A DNA stretch of 64,000 bases. It comes from Leishmania martiniquensis (lineage: Eukaryota > Euglenozoa > Kinetoplastea > Trypanosomatida > Trypanosomatidae). The DNA lies in assembly GCF_017916325.1 (NCBI RefSeq), contig NC_090153.1, positions 129,001 to 193,000 on the forward strand, given 5' to 3'. The notes below the pieces were generated by a model. The model did not search any database and had not been told where the DNA came from. It was given only the letters and a program-made list of their open reading frames with translations. The position numbers and the translations under genes were made by a program. Shown piece after piece: positions 31,901-41,370 of this stretch (positions are counted from its first letter, which is position 1; every line of letters begins with the position of its first letter).

Positions 31901-32803
31901 AACCGTGATGGAGGTATCGGAGGGGTGATGCAGCCGCACCAGCGGCGCATCCAGCTCCGGCGCACACTCGAGGGCCGTGCTGCACACGAGCGCTGCCTTC
32001 TCCGGCACGCTTGCCAACATGTTCGCTGCCGCGCTAAAAAAGAAGGGCAGAACCTGCTTCGCAAAGCTGCTCTTCACAGACAAGATGCTGAGCCGCGCGT
32101 TCTGGCGGGCAAAGTACGTGAGTATCTCCAGCACGCAGTCCAGCGTCTCCTCCGTTGTGAGATACGCCTCAAGCTTTGTTAAGATGTTTTGCGCAATCTC
32201 GGTCGAGTCCACCATGTCCGCCGACTCTGCGCGAATAATAGAGATCTTCCAGTTGCTGAACAGCGCCGATGCATAGACGGAGAAGAGGGCGTTGCATAGG
32301 TAGAAAGGCAGCTTCTCGCCGCTGCGACGCCGCTCCTGGAGGTACTCGAGCACGTACTGCTGCATTTCTGTCCGCTCCTGCGGGCCCAGCTCGTTGCTCA
32401 CGAGGAACAGAAGACTTTTCACAACCATAAAGCGCAAGTAATTATTCTGTGCACGCGGCAGGAGGGCCCGGAGCGTGTCCCAGTACTCATAGCTGCTCAG
32501 GAAAAGGAGCTGCTGCGCCGCACTTTCACGCGTTTCTTTATCCGGCGAGCTGAGCGCCGCCGTCGCCAACTCGCTGAGCCGCTCAATGACGCCATCGTTG
32601 AGCTCCGTTGCGCTGGGCCGCTCAATGACGTACGACGACGCGCCTGCGGAGGATGAGCCCACGTTCGCCGCGTGTCGAGTCTCCTGAACGCCACTGGAAC
32701 CCACTCTATTGCTCGTACTCGTGCTCAAGGGGAAGGGCATGGGCACCGTCGGCGCCCCACCGGGTCCGTCAGCACCAGGTGAAGGTCGAGGGACACCATT
32801 CAT
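28967..32803 (-). CDS. HEAT-repeat nuclear transport receptor, probably exportin-7 (RanBP16)-like, 1278 aa
   Basis: Large all-helical protein with alternating amphipathic helices throughout. After a disordered N-terminus (1 to about 65), an importin-beta-like region shows LSSPDKETRESAAQQLL, NNYLRFMVVKSLLFLVSN and RTEMQQYVLEYLQER with LCNALFSVYA. Their order and spacing match the N-terminal repeats of exportin-7. Several hydrophilic insertions occur (for example RNLEDSFTGHC... and HAQPQASPPVAP...), as do Gly/Ala loops. The start at 32801-32803 (MNGVPRPSP) is the first ATG; the frame continues upstream only through a non-ATG stretch. A minus-strand pyrimidine tract (32835-32852) precedes it. 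Other beta-karyopherins such as exportin 4 are possible. Shuttling between nucleus and cytoplasm with Ran is inferred from the family. Confidence 0.65.
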   Translation of the reverse strand: MNGVPRPSPGADGPGGAPTVPMPFPLSTSTSNRVGSSGVQETRHAANVGSSSAGASSYVIERPSATELNDGVIERLSELATAALSSPDKETRESAAQQLLFLSSYEYWDTLRALLPRAQNNYLRFMVVKSLLFLVSNELGPQERTEMQQYVLEYLQERRRSGEKLPFYLCNALFSVYASALFSNWKISIIRAESADMVDSTEIAQNILTKLEAYLTTEETLDCVLEILTYFARQNARLSILSVKSSFAKQVLPFFFSAAANMLASVPEKAALVCSTALECAPELDAPLVRLHHPSDTSITVLRWPAWAPALSQVMNECGRALLNQPEGPCAALFSRLLRQCSTVTSPQEEYIANRDGVADVLLDVSGRLLLKVQEQPERTELLRLACALLVNTFERNEEATVAYLARDAGVIRVWADATRYVLGRPFDDEEADLRQALLHLFFLVAERMLPPKPRAGRNLEDSFTGHCGACTPPRTREGVFAEQGLPAERVGRQLHAQPQASPPVAPRGPLSSDRTREVEQQVIDIFSMYVDLVINTAHEREESQELRTGPTFVLQTERMLQPIAEVLFCERIDLLPQLVDRLQQTIHQYELCVRARGEQQAAMHGSAAAGGDGGGTDGFGSSARSLLQELYMTLAVQNMNVGAALSCPAETAGSTPLFFTYVCLSRLSVIVSIFAIALLQGTASRDDSVLGAIAAFARQLLGQEDQVTESLLQCLSLLEDGNDDANDVGAATAPAMPSASGHGAQVHTGVLRSLFFFCGCVYETNLSRREEFYDITVNLLCYVYRYHSDQVALVVDANILLTRIVDFGSSGTFFLGAGKLMGLIEVVKEDQLPLLQAPSTPLFAAAAAPRLASEVVEARHGFLTAFTFYVETRYYAGFPIADVISTLTERCFDDARMRVNPRLSFQDLKAVTKGVHQPDTLQLMLESVLRHKDLFSAVVRYEAAVAPDMVAWLSVLCSRSCQYMDEENLSTTQWELTSLVMNVLCLYFSHLSYPSPMTMASDGTLAFGGSRSADGGALLPDNVDSSFLLNGGCASNFFSFPCDAVEATVVYDVSDILNAFCSAPWCNLGIVLYYERSTVEHFFCGAVELLTTTSVQLLMSEEGRARVFNAMSAAVNSSGHTFQQLHMLYMRQGVWNRLVRQLTKCLSYMYAPELVDILYAILRSDHQARQRVPNYKGLEEYTLAATFNEICALVAVAPHLTYREMAACFGLLQMSYEGAKMLCGEYADRLLDLCSAYHRVRLRLIINSLRRGDGAHLMTEYMTYFGQSSNVGVLTAW

Positions 32804-33084
32804 GACTTCAACAACAACAGGAGTCGATCGCCCAAAAAGAGAAAGAAAGAGCAAAGGCAGACGGCAAGAGACAAACACGAGTCGCAGCGACAGAAAGAGG
32901 GGAGGGGGTAAGCACGCCGCTCCGGCAGCGCCCGTCCCAGTCGCACAGGCTCCACCCCCGACAGGGAAAGAAAAGGTACGTACAATTCACCTGCCCCCTC
33001 GCAGACTTCTTTCCTTCGCACCGTAGGCACGGGTGAACGCACGTGTGTGTGTGTGAGGGGTGAGTGTGTGAGAGAGGCGAGTGT

Positions 33085-33098
33085 GGGGGGGGGGGGGG
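33085..33098. repeat. Run of 14 G
   Basis: Homopolymer after GT-rich sequence, about 0.3 kb from the start of the exportin-like gene. Its length is likely variable or uncertain. Confidence 0.85.
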
Positions 33099-34704
33099 CG
33101 AAGTACACGGCGCTGGCGTTGCGCGTACTGCGGAGGCTTTCACGCCGCTCGTGCGCGTCTGTGTGTCGAGACGACAGAGGAGGAGAGAGGCAAAGGAAAG
33201 GCGCGACGCCTTTGAGATCAACTGTGACTGAGCTTGAGCGGGGAGGAGTGAGGAGGGGAATCAGTGGAAAAGACTGTGCCACCGCACCGCCGCAGATTCG
33301 CCATCGGCAGGAAAGAGAGACGGGGGAGCTCATAGTGCTGCTGTGGCCGCCATCCGGCTTCTCAGAGAGGGCAACGCCTCCCTCGCACACAAACACCAAC
33401 ACAAGCATGCATGCCACCCATTCCTGGCGGACATGAATCGCGAGTGCACCGCTGAAAGCCAACGGAGTCAGCGACAGGATACAGAAGGGCATGGCGGCCC
33501 AAGAGGCCTCTGCCGAATCTCTCTGCGCCGGCGTCCAGGCGGGCTTCCTTTTCCGTTTGCCTCGTTGTTTTTTGACCCTGTCACGCACCAATGGACGAGG
33601 GGGGACGTGAGTACCGGCGCTGCCCAACCGACGCGCAGCCAACGGAAGCGGAATAGCGAAAAAAAAACACGCAGGGCGAGTCAGCCGCTATGCTCACACT
33701 CAGGATAGCAGTGGCAGTGGTCATCGTGGCGGCTGCGCGCGCCGTGTTCACCACACCACCGTCTCGCTTATGTGTTCCTCCCTTAGTTTCAGTCCGCCGG
33801 TCGGGATGGGCGCCGGCGTGAAGTTCTCCGCTTCAACGGGCATGGATGTAGAGAGAGGGGAGGGAGGCTCTGGAGATGAGGGAGGTGTGAGGCTGCCGCG
33901 CTCATGCATGGAAACGGTCAACACCAACACGAGAGACAAGCCCCAACCGCTCTGCACATCTTCGTCTCACATCGCTGCCAGCACCATCCTCACGCACCAC
34001 AACGTCTCCGTCTGCCCTCACCACACAAAGCTGCGTGTCACAGGAAGAAAGCAGTGGGATGGACTTCACTCCCTTCGCCTACCTGTGTGCTGGTGCCTGT
34101 GCGAGTGCGCCCAATCCTTCGCTTCCTCCCCCTCCCCCTCTTCCTCACAGTGAAAGCGGGAATCCATTGCTGCGCGCGGATGACAGCCTCCTCTTAGTGT
34201 CAGGCGGCCAGGCACTGCTATCCACGCGAGCAACAGAGATCCAGATGGAGAGAGTAGCTGCGTTCTGCTTGCCTCGTCGCTTCAACCGTTGCGGCTCCGT
34301 AGCTCAGTTGCCGGTGTAAGCTCTCGACACACCAAGTGGAAGAAAGACATGACGGCATCCTCATGCACAGGAGAGGCACCACACATGGCGAGCGACAGCC
34401 CTATGCCTCCCCTCAGCGGCAGTCATCCACTCGCTCACATGCGTCTGCGAAGAGGTGAGGCCAGCTGAAAGGACAAAAAGAAATCTTGGCCTCCCGTTGC
34501 GGCACGCATCCGCTCCATGGCCGGCACACCTGCACACACACACACGGATACGGTGTTACCTTTCATGCGCTGTGGCTCAGCCGTGAGATCCTCTCAGACG
34601 AGACCTTCTCTCACCAAATGGGGCCGTGCATCTAACGAGACCCGTTCGTCATTCCTCCATGGCTTTTTCACATACGGGCTTCGCGGATCAGTCAGGCGGA
34701 CCTC

Positions 34705-34736
34705 GGTGCACGGCATCCCGTGATCCGAGTGGGATC
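34705..34736. other. Imperfect hairpin in the 3' region of the 1728-aa gene
   Basis: The segment CTCGGTGCACGG, CATC, CCGTGATCCGAG folds into a stem of 12 positions with 10 Watson-Crick pairs and a 4-nt loop; the two mismatches are adjacent. The coordinates are approximate by a few bases. Confidence 0.6.
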
Positions 34737-35026
34737 GCTTTCAGGGCCCTCCTCGCAGGCGGAGGCTGCTGCGTCCCACGCCAGGGTCGTGGGGAGGGGG
34801 GAGATGAATGCCGGAGAGCTACAAAGACGACGCGGGCCGGCTTCAGGTCAGGACCCCCCCTCTGAGGAGGGAGGGAGCCAACAGGATGCCTCTACGTCAG
34901 GGAGCGGAGAGCTGCTTCCAAAGCTAAAAATAAAAAGCCTCCAACTGTGCGCAGAGGCGATGCGCTGAGTTGCTGACGTCTGCCATTCGCCCTTCGCTTG
35001 AATCCTGCGTAATCGCATGCTGCGCG

Positions 35027-38000
35027 CTAATCGCCTCTGCTGGATCTGCTGGCGCCCAGACTGCGCGGCACGCGCTTCAGGAGCTGAAATCGTGGCTTTG
35101 ACGTCTCTTGCGCTGTCATCGGTGCCGCTGATGGCGCTTCCGGCGGGGTGAAGGATGCCTGCGACCGTGCAGGCGAAGCGTGCTGCCTCGCGTTCCAAAA
35201 GCGAAAGCCGCTGCGCCTGTCACTCGCCCTGGCGGCCCTCTCCGCTGTCGAAGAGACTGCCCACCTCACGTCCACCCCGGGGTCTCTGTGGAGAGCCGGT
35301 GAGCCGCTTATCCCTCGAGAGGGCGCGGAGGCACACTCAGTTGATGAAAGGCGTACCTTCGGCCCAGCACCGTCGCCATGACCGCTGCCGGCCAGTGGCG
35401 GGGCGGCGAATCGGCGGCGTGCAGTGGACCCTCCCGGCAGTGGATGCACCGCACCTTTCGCAAGGGAAGATAGTCTCGTGGTCGGCGTGCCGACCCGGCT
35501 GTCTCGGTTCGCCCCGCGACTCTCGCCTTGATCAGAATGGTCGGCGTACCATAACTGATCGAAGTCGAACGGGTTCATCCCGCGAAGCGCGCGTGCTCGC
35601 TGCAGGCGCTGCACCGCCAGCATCCATAGGGCTCGGCCGTATGAAAGAACCGGCGAGCGCACAGCGCCGCCGCTTCGACTCGGCGGGTGTGCGAAAGCGT
35701 CGTCACTGCCACCGTCGCTATCGCCTCTGTCTACCACGTCGTGCTGCATGGCCAACAGGAAGAGCACCCAATCGACACGCTGGCGGAAGTCAAGGACGAG
35801 CAGCACCGCATCCTGGGGCACATCGATTCGTTTGAACTCGGGGATGATGAGGTAGATCCGGTATGGAGCCCATAAAGGCCCACGCACCTCAGCGAACAGA
35901 GGGCAGCGGTAGCGCCGAAGGACCTCAAAGCTGGCGGGTCCGCAGAGGACGCCTCCAACGTCCTCCCAGGTTCGTGGGCCGCCAAGGCCAAGGTCGCTCT
36001 CATAGCCCACGACGCTGAAAGGAACGTACACGCGAGAATACGCGCAGGGAAAGTGGTGCAGCTCCCGTACATGTATCGGCCGAGTCGAGGCGGCAGCGGA
36101 CGGGGACGGTAACGGCAGGGCACCCCCACCCTGTGGTGGTGCGGCGGCGACCGACCGCTGTTGCTGCGCAGGTGGGTACGCTCGCATGAAGCCCAGCGGC
36201 GGAGCCCCAACGGCACGGCCTCCCCGCCCCACAATGACCTTGTGCTTCACAAGCGTGCCAGCGGGGGGCATCTTTACAAGAACCTTACTTGGCTGCCGAG
36301 AGGGCGCTATGGGAACCATAGCACCTGGGATCAGCGGTGGGCGGAACTGGGACCGCTGTGCTACTGCTGCTGCTGGAGGTGAGGAGGCAGGCAGATGTGC
36401 CACTCGGCTCATCGTGACTGGCGTGCTGCGGGGCTTAGGCAGGTGCGACGCGACGGCCGCAGGCGACAGTGAAGGAGCTGGAGACTTCACAAGCGAGGTG
36501 CACAACGATGGAGTCGAAGAGGCACGCGGGGGGCGCGGTGACACTTGTGCGATGCGAGAGAGGTGAAAGAGTAGCTCTTTTCCGTCTCGCGAAAGCTTCA
36601 CCAGTGCCGGCACGCGGCTTCCAGCCAGCTGTACCTCCACTGTAACGCCATGCTCAGAGAGGAGGGCTTGAGCGCGCAGGGCAGTGCGCTTGTCCACCTC
36701 ACGCTGTACGGCGCGCCGGTGTGCCTGCAGCGGATCTAAGCCTTTGCTCAGCAAAGGCAGGCTTGCCGTTGCGCGAGGTGAGGTCAGCGCGCTACTGCCT
36801 GTGCTAGCAGTGCGCATGGTATGCGCGCCGTGCGCACCGGGTGTCGCCGATCGCTGTGAAGACGCAGAAATAGAGGGATTTACGCGGTGACGGAGCGGGG
36901 GACTGCGCGCCTGAGAAGCCACCGGCCTCGAACCGCATTTACTACGGGAAGGGCATTGGGCGTCACGCAGCGATGGCGCAGGTTCTGGCAGCCAGGAATC
37001 GGATGAGGATGCAGAATCGGATGCCACAGTATTATCTTGCCACGCCGTGCCGCGACTCGGGGAGACGTGAAGTCGGGTAGACTGAATCGAGGCGAGCCGC
37101 TCCGGAGTCACCAGCCCGGCGCCTCTCCAGTCGCGCTCGCTGTAGTCGCCTGACGGATTTGATGAGATGAGGTCACGCTCGGCGTCGTCATCCGCAGACA
37201 CCGCCGCTGCGTGCCGAGGCTGTGCCGGTGAAGGCACAGCGTTGACAGCGGAGGGGACGGAAGGCTGCGCCAACGCACCCTGAGCCAGCTTCCCGGTATC
37301 GACGCCATCGGTGTGAGAAGCCGAGGACGCGCCGCGCTGTAGCTGCACAGGGGACGGTGATGACACCTTCACCGGTAGCCCAGCCTGGCCTGGGGCAGCG
37401 GACGAGCGAGGCGGTAGCTGAGTCGAAGTTAACCAGTCCTCGCTCAGGGAGCCACCGGTCCATTCCTCGGCACGCTCGTGTGTGGCCTCTCCAGCTACTC
37501 GCTCGCTGCGGCGACCATGTTGGGCCGCAGTTTGTGGGCTCGGCTCTGCAGTCTGTCCCTGCGCACGGCCCTGAGAGGACGATGGCGGAGGGGCTCGAGA
37601 CTCCACGGCTTGCTCTGGCGTTGTCTCCCGCTCAGCGGAAGCGGTGCTCTGAATCGACGCAGATGGCGTGCCAGCGCCGCGGCGGCCGCCACCAAGACTG
37701 CTTACGCCGACTTTCGCATCTCTGTCGTCGGTGCGCATGGAGGATGCGGTAGCCGCAACCCTCTCAGATGGGTTACATGCATCGCCCTCTTCCCCAGCGG
37801 TGGGCCGCGTTTGCCGAGCAGCTGTTGCGAAGCCCTCCTCAACATCCTCGCGCTGCAGCGCTGTCGTGCTACAAGACTTGCCAGTGGCAATCGGTGGGAT
37901 CGACAAGGTGGAAGAGTTCGTCGAGGATGCCTCATGGACCGTAGAAGCGGAGGTTGCTCGGGCATGGTACGAAGGCGGCCTCCCCACCACCAGATGCATC

Positions 38001-40213
38001 TGCCCCCGTAGCCGCTCCAGCTGTTGTGCGTGTAGACGAATAGAAGTGAGCTCCTCGCTGGTCACGGCCTCCGGCTGGTCCGGCAACGCGACGCGCACCT
38101 GCTCCACACGGGCCTGCGCGGCCACCTGCACCGCCATCTGCCGAGCCACCTCGCCACAGATGTGCTGTGCCACGTCGCGATCGCGGGCTTCGCTGAGGCG
38201 CTCGTAACGCTGCCTCTGGTCCTCTGTCGCCCTATCGCGCATGGAGAGTGCTTTCTCCCTCTGCTGCTGCCGCCGCGCAGCCAGTCGCTCACGCATCGCC
38301 AACTCCTCCTGCATCGATAGCGAGTGGTTTTCAACCGCGCCTCCACCGGTGGTGGCCAGCGCAAGTGCCGGTGGCGAGAGCCGTTCCTGGAGCGCGTCAA
38401 GCGGTGTGGTCGAAACTGCCAAAGACCGCGACGACGCACTCGCTGCAGCTGATGCGGCTGCCGCTCTCTTGTCGGTGGCAGATGCTGGCGCAAAGACCGA
38501 TATGCCGCCGATGCGTCCGCCGTGGTGCTCGGTTGACCGGCTCGGCGGCGTGTAGCTCGCCTTCGACTCCCCGGAAGTATGAGGTGGAGGCAAAGGTGGC
38601 GGCGGCCGGACCGGAGGCGCGAACGCCACCGTCTCTTGAGCATCGCGCCACACCTCTTCCCGGGCCGACTGCGCTTGTTGGGCGAGCGAAACAATCAAAG
38701 ACGTCTCGCCCTGTCGGCTGGCCCGTTGTGCATGCCGGGCCTTCGCGGCCGGCAATGCCGCACATTTTGAAGGCGGGCTGCGCACCAGGTAGTCGTGATC
38801 TGAGACCGCATGCGTATCGCTGCTGTCCGCCACGGCACTACTCTGCTGCAGACGCTGCGCACCTGCCCGGCTTCGCTGGCTCCAGACGGAGGCATCATTC
38901 ATGAAAACGCAGTCGCTGGCGCCTAGAACGTCGTCTCGACGCTTACTGACACCGAAGTTCGCCAGCGGAGCGCTATCCTGAGCCGCCAGCGCCGACGCCC
39001 CCAAGTGCAGATGTTTCTCCTCATCATGAGGCCTTCCCTGCTCTCGATTCTGCTTTAGCAAAGAGGTGCCCTGGGTCATATCGGCAGCACGAAGTGCCGC
39101 CAGCCGCGCAGACAAGGTGGTCACTGACGACGGCGTTGGGAGGGTGACCGATACGCCCGTGGACAGGGGGGCATCATCCACGAGGGCCCGCGCTGGCGCC
39201 TCGCGGCGGATGCAGTTCATATCAGACGTGGAGGAGCTCGATGCCATCGGGGGTCTCGCCGCCGTGAAAGGAGACAGCGGCAGCGCCTCGCAAGGGGGCC
39301 AACGAGGCGCATGCAAAAGAGTCGCGGAGTCCGCTTGCGCCGTCGACGTGCCCGGGGTGACCAGCGACGTGTTGGGCAACTGCGCCTGTGAAATGGAGTT
39401 GCCAGCGAGGACGTCTCTGTCGATGTGCGCCTTCTTCGCAAAGTTGTCGGTAAGAGGGGTGCCCTGTCTCTGCGTGCACAGTGGCGGCGGCGGCGCGAGG
39501 GTGATGAGCGGGGTAGCTTGCGCGCTGCGAATGCCGGTTGCCGGTGCTGCAGACGGTGTCGAAGAGGCGGTCAACGCCGGAGCCGCAGTTGCCGCTGGAG
39601 TTGAGGTTCGGCCCGGTTTCCCTGTTGGTGTGGATCGGAAGGTGCGGCGGCCATCAACCCGCCAAAAGTCTAAAGTGGCTGCGTAAGTGGCCGAGAATGC
39701 CGTCTCGGACTCAGTCGTTGCACTCGCAGAGGAGGTCCTCTCGCGAGAGTAAGAAGCCGTGACTGGCGTGGGCACCGACGGGTCTGGGGTAGGCAAAAGG
39801 TTGCCCACCCGCGCTGAGTGTGGCGTCGACGATGGCCGGCATATAGAGGAGACGCCTAAGTCTGCTGTGCTAGGGGCAACGGACCTTGGCCCGGCTCTCC
39901 GCAGCGCCACTGCGGCAGCGCGGCTCGTCGGGCTGCCGTGCAGTTGTAGCCCTTCAACGCGGTCTTTGAAACCCCAGTGACTGGCTCTTGGGGACAAGGC
40001 AGCCGTGCCAGCAGCAGCGTATGTGCGAGCGTTGGGACTGGGGACGCGCTTGTCAGCCCCTATGACATCGTCGATGTTGCGCACCACATCGTGTAGCCGC
40101 GCGCGGATTGCCTCGATCGAGTTGGAGAAGGGGGACGACGTCTCCAGGGCAGCACGGTTGGTGCCGGTAGTGCTCGTCCTCAGTGGGCTCTGAAGGCCGT
40201 AGAAGCTCGACAT
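35027..40213 (-). CDS. Very large low-complexity protein of unknown function, 1728 aa
   Basis: The product is not recognised. It starts MSSFYGLQSPLRTSTTG (ATG 40211-40213). Most of it is Ser/Ala/Pro/Thr/Arg-rich and probably disordered. Residues near 634-741 form a charged coiled coil (MQEELAMRERLAARRQQQRE, ARDRDVAQHICGEVARQM). Two islands look folded. Around 1185-1225 there is VEVQLAGSRVPALVKLSRDG followed by LLFHLSRIAQV. Around 1384-1493 there is a block with FPCAYSRVYVPFSVVGYE, PFAEV/PLWAPYRIYLIIPE-like strands, and AVLLVLDFRQRVDWVLFLL. Together they recall the strands and final helix of a PH-like domain split by a long insert; this is a hypothesis. No signal peptide or membrane segment was seen. 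A cytoskeletal or flagellar scaffold would fit the composition but is not shown. Confidence 0.85.
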   Translation of the reverse strand: MSSFYGLQSPLRTSTTGTNRAALETSSPFSNSIEAIRARLHDVVRNIDDVIGADKRVPSPNARTYAAAGTAALSPRASHWGFKDRVEGLQLHGSPTSRAAAVALRRAGPRSVAPSTADLGVSSICRPSSTPHSARVGNLLPTPDPSVPTPVTASYSRERTSSASATTESETAFSATYAATLDFWRVDGRRTFRSTPTGKPGRTSTPAATAAPALTASSTPSAAPATGIRSAQATPLITLAPPPPLCTQRQGTPLTDNFAKKAHIDRDVLAGNSISQAQLPNTSLVTPGTSTAQADSATLLHAPRWPPCEALPLSPFTAARPPMASSSSTSDMNCIRREAPARALVDDAPLSTGVSVTLPTPSSVTTLSARLAALRAADMTQGTSLLKQNREQGRPHDEEKHLHLGASALAAQDSAPLANFGVSKRRDDVLGASDCVFMNDASVWSQRSRAGAQRLQQSSAVADSSDTHAVSDHDYLVRSPPSKCAALPAAKARHAQRASRQGETSLIVSLAQQAQSAREEVWRDAQETVAFAPPVRPPPPLPPPHTSGESKASYTPPSRSTEHHGGRIGGISVFAPASATDKRAAAASAAASASSRSLAVSTTPLDALQERLSPPALALATTGGGAVENHSLSMQEELAMRERLAARRQQQREKALSMRDRATEDQRQRYERLSEARDRDVAQHICGEVARQMAVQVAAQARVEQVRVALPDQPEAVTSEELTSIRLHAQQLERLRGQMHLVVGRPPSYHARATSASTVHEASSTNSSTLSIPPIATGKSCSTTALQREDVEEGFATAARQTRPTAGEEGDACNPSERVAATASSMRTDDRDAKVGVSSLGGGRRGAGTPSASIQSTASAERETTPEQAVESRAPPPSSSQGRAQGQTAEPSPQTAAQHGRRSERVAGEATHERAEEWTGGSLSEDWLTSTQLPPRSSAAPGQAGLPVKVSSPSPVQLQRGASSASHTDGVDTGKLAQGALAQPSVPSAVNAVPSPAQPRHAAAVSADDDAERDLISSNPSGDYSERDWRGAGLVTPERLASIQSTRLHVSPSRGTAWQDNTVASDSASSSDSWLPEPAPSLRDAQCPSRSKCGSRPVASQARSPPLRHRVNPSISASSQRSATPGAHGAHTMRTASTGSSALTSPRATASLPLLSKGLDPLQAHRRAVQREVDKRTALRAQALLSEHGVTVEVQLAGSRVPALVKLSRDGKELLFHLSRIAQVSPRPPRASSTPSLCTSLVKSPAPSLSPAAVASHLPKPRSTPVTMSRVAHLPASSPPAAAVAQRSQFRPPLIPGAMVPIAPSRQPSKVLVKMPPAGTLVKHKVIVGRGGRAVGAPPLGFMRAYPPAQQQRSVAAAPPQGGGALPLPSPSAAASTRPIHVRELHHFPCAYSRVYVPFSVVGYESDLGLGGPRTWEDVGGVLCGPASFEVLRRYRCPLFAEVRGPLWAPYRIYLIIPEFKRIDVPQDAVLLVLDFRQRVDWVLFLLAMQHDVVDRGDSDGGSDDAFAHPPSRSGGAVRSPVLSYGRALWMLAVQRLQRARALRGMNPFDFDQLWYADHSDQGESRGANRDSRVGTPTTRLSSLAKGAVHPLPGGSTARRRFAAPPLAGSGHGDGAGPKVRLSSTECASAPSRGISGSPALHRDPGVDVRWAVSSTAERAARASDRRSGFRFWNARQHASPARSQASFTPPEAPSAAPMTAQETSKPRFQLLKRVPRSLGASRSSRGD

Positions 40214-40886
40214 TGGCGGTGCACTTCAACGTAACGTCCTCCTTCCCTGCTCCGCTAGGAGATTGCGAACGGCGACACCCGAGTCGAAGCAGTCAGACGG
40301 AAACCCGCGCGATCGCTTGGCGTCTAGTGTGCAGAGGGGAAGACGTCGAGTTGTGCTAATATGGAGTGGGGTAAAGGTGCGTGTGTGTGTGTGTGAAAGG
40401 GGGGGCACGATCGATGAGAGGAAGTGTGGAGGTGCGAGCGGGTGCCGTAGAGGAGGAAAATGGTGCGGGGAAAAAGAGGGGGAGGCGTCCCTGCAGGTCA
40501 GAGCTGTGGCCGAACCATCAAGAGACCCGCAGAAAAGAGAAGACCCAAACGCAACAGGTGAAAACCCAATCGGGGATGTATCAACGACAACCAGTGAGCG
40601 ATCTAACAGGTGACAAGAGAAACAGAAACAAAAAACAGAGGAGGAGGAGGAGAGGGCGGGGCGGGGCGGGGGGGCGCAGATGCACACGCGCATAGACCCC
40701 CTTTGCTCAAGAGAGGGAGGGCGGGGAAAGGGCTGCAACGGCGTCAAAAAAAAAGACGCATGTAGGTCGCTGCCTTCTCTCCAATCCGCTGTTACCCTAT
40801 CCTCTCAGACTCCTTCAGCCGCCAAAACCCACCGCGCACGAGAAAAACCTGCGTGCGGACCAGGGCCCGTAAGTTTGCGTGTGCGT

Positions 40887-40962
40887 GCGTGTGTGTGTAA
40901 GTGTGTGTGTAAGTGTGTGTGTAAGTGTGTGTGTGTGGTGTGTGTGTATGTGTATGTGTATG
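40887..40962. repeat. GT-rich minisatellite with 12-bp period
   Basis: The unit AAGTGTGTGTGT repeats three times between 40899 and 40934, flanked by further GTGTGT and TATGTG units up to about 40962. Confidence 0.9.
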
Positions 40963-41370
40963 CGCAGGACGCCCAGAGCCAAGACGCTGGCGGCGGCCAA
41001 GGGTAAAGAAAACAACGCGTATAAACAACAGAATCATTCAGAGGACGAGAGACATCCAGAAAATGTGCATCTGATGGACCTGCAAGCACATGCGGAGCGT
41101 CAGGAGGGGGGAAACCGTCAGCAGCTTTCCCTGCACCGCCACCCTTACACCTGTGCACGCACGTTTCAAGATTTTTAAAAAAAGGACAGACGCCGTTCGC
41201 GTGTTGTCGCGCAGCAGTCACCCACAACCAAACCAACAGGCACATAGAGAGAAAGAGAGAGAGGCAGTGAGTACGTGCAACACGTTCTGTTCGATACCAA
41301 TGGGATCAGTGGAGAGGCGAGGATGGAGCCGGGCGCCGTCTACGCGGCTTCACCTCTGTTGTGACGCCTT

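Larger units (their letters stand above)
32804..35026. other. Intergenic region, exportin-like gene to 1728-aa gene
   Basis: No gene was recognised over 2.2 kb. Contents are a pyrimidine tract (purines 32835-32852), a run of 14 G at 33085-33098, GT-rich patches around 33040-33075, a hairpin-forming segment at 34710-34740, and a purine-rich G/A block at 34855-34880. Most of it should be the 3'UTR of the 1728-aa gene. Confidence 0.6.

Noticed and set aside
32804..33642. 280-codon minus-strand reading upstream of the exportin-like gene
   Set aside because: Low-complexity, overlaps a G14 run and GT repeats, no domain; better explained as leader and 3'UTR sequence.
34291..34360. A tRNA-like start (GGCTCCGTAGCTCAGTTG)
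   Set aside because: The first 18 bases resemble the acceptor and D-arm of a tRNA, but no anticodon arm, T-loop box B or closing acceptor strand follows.
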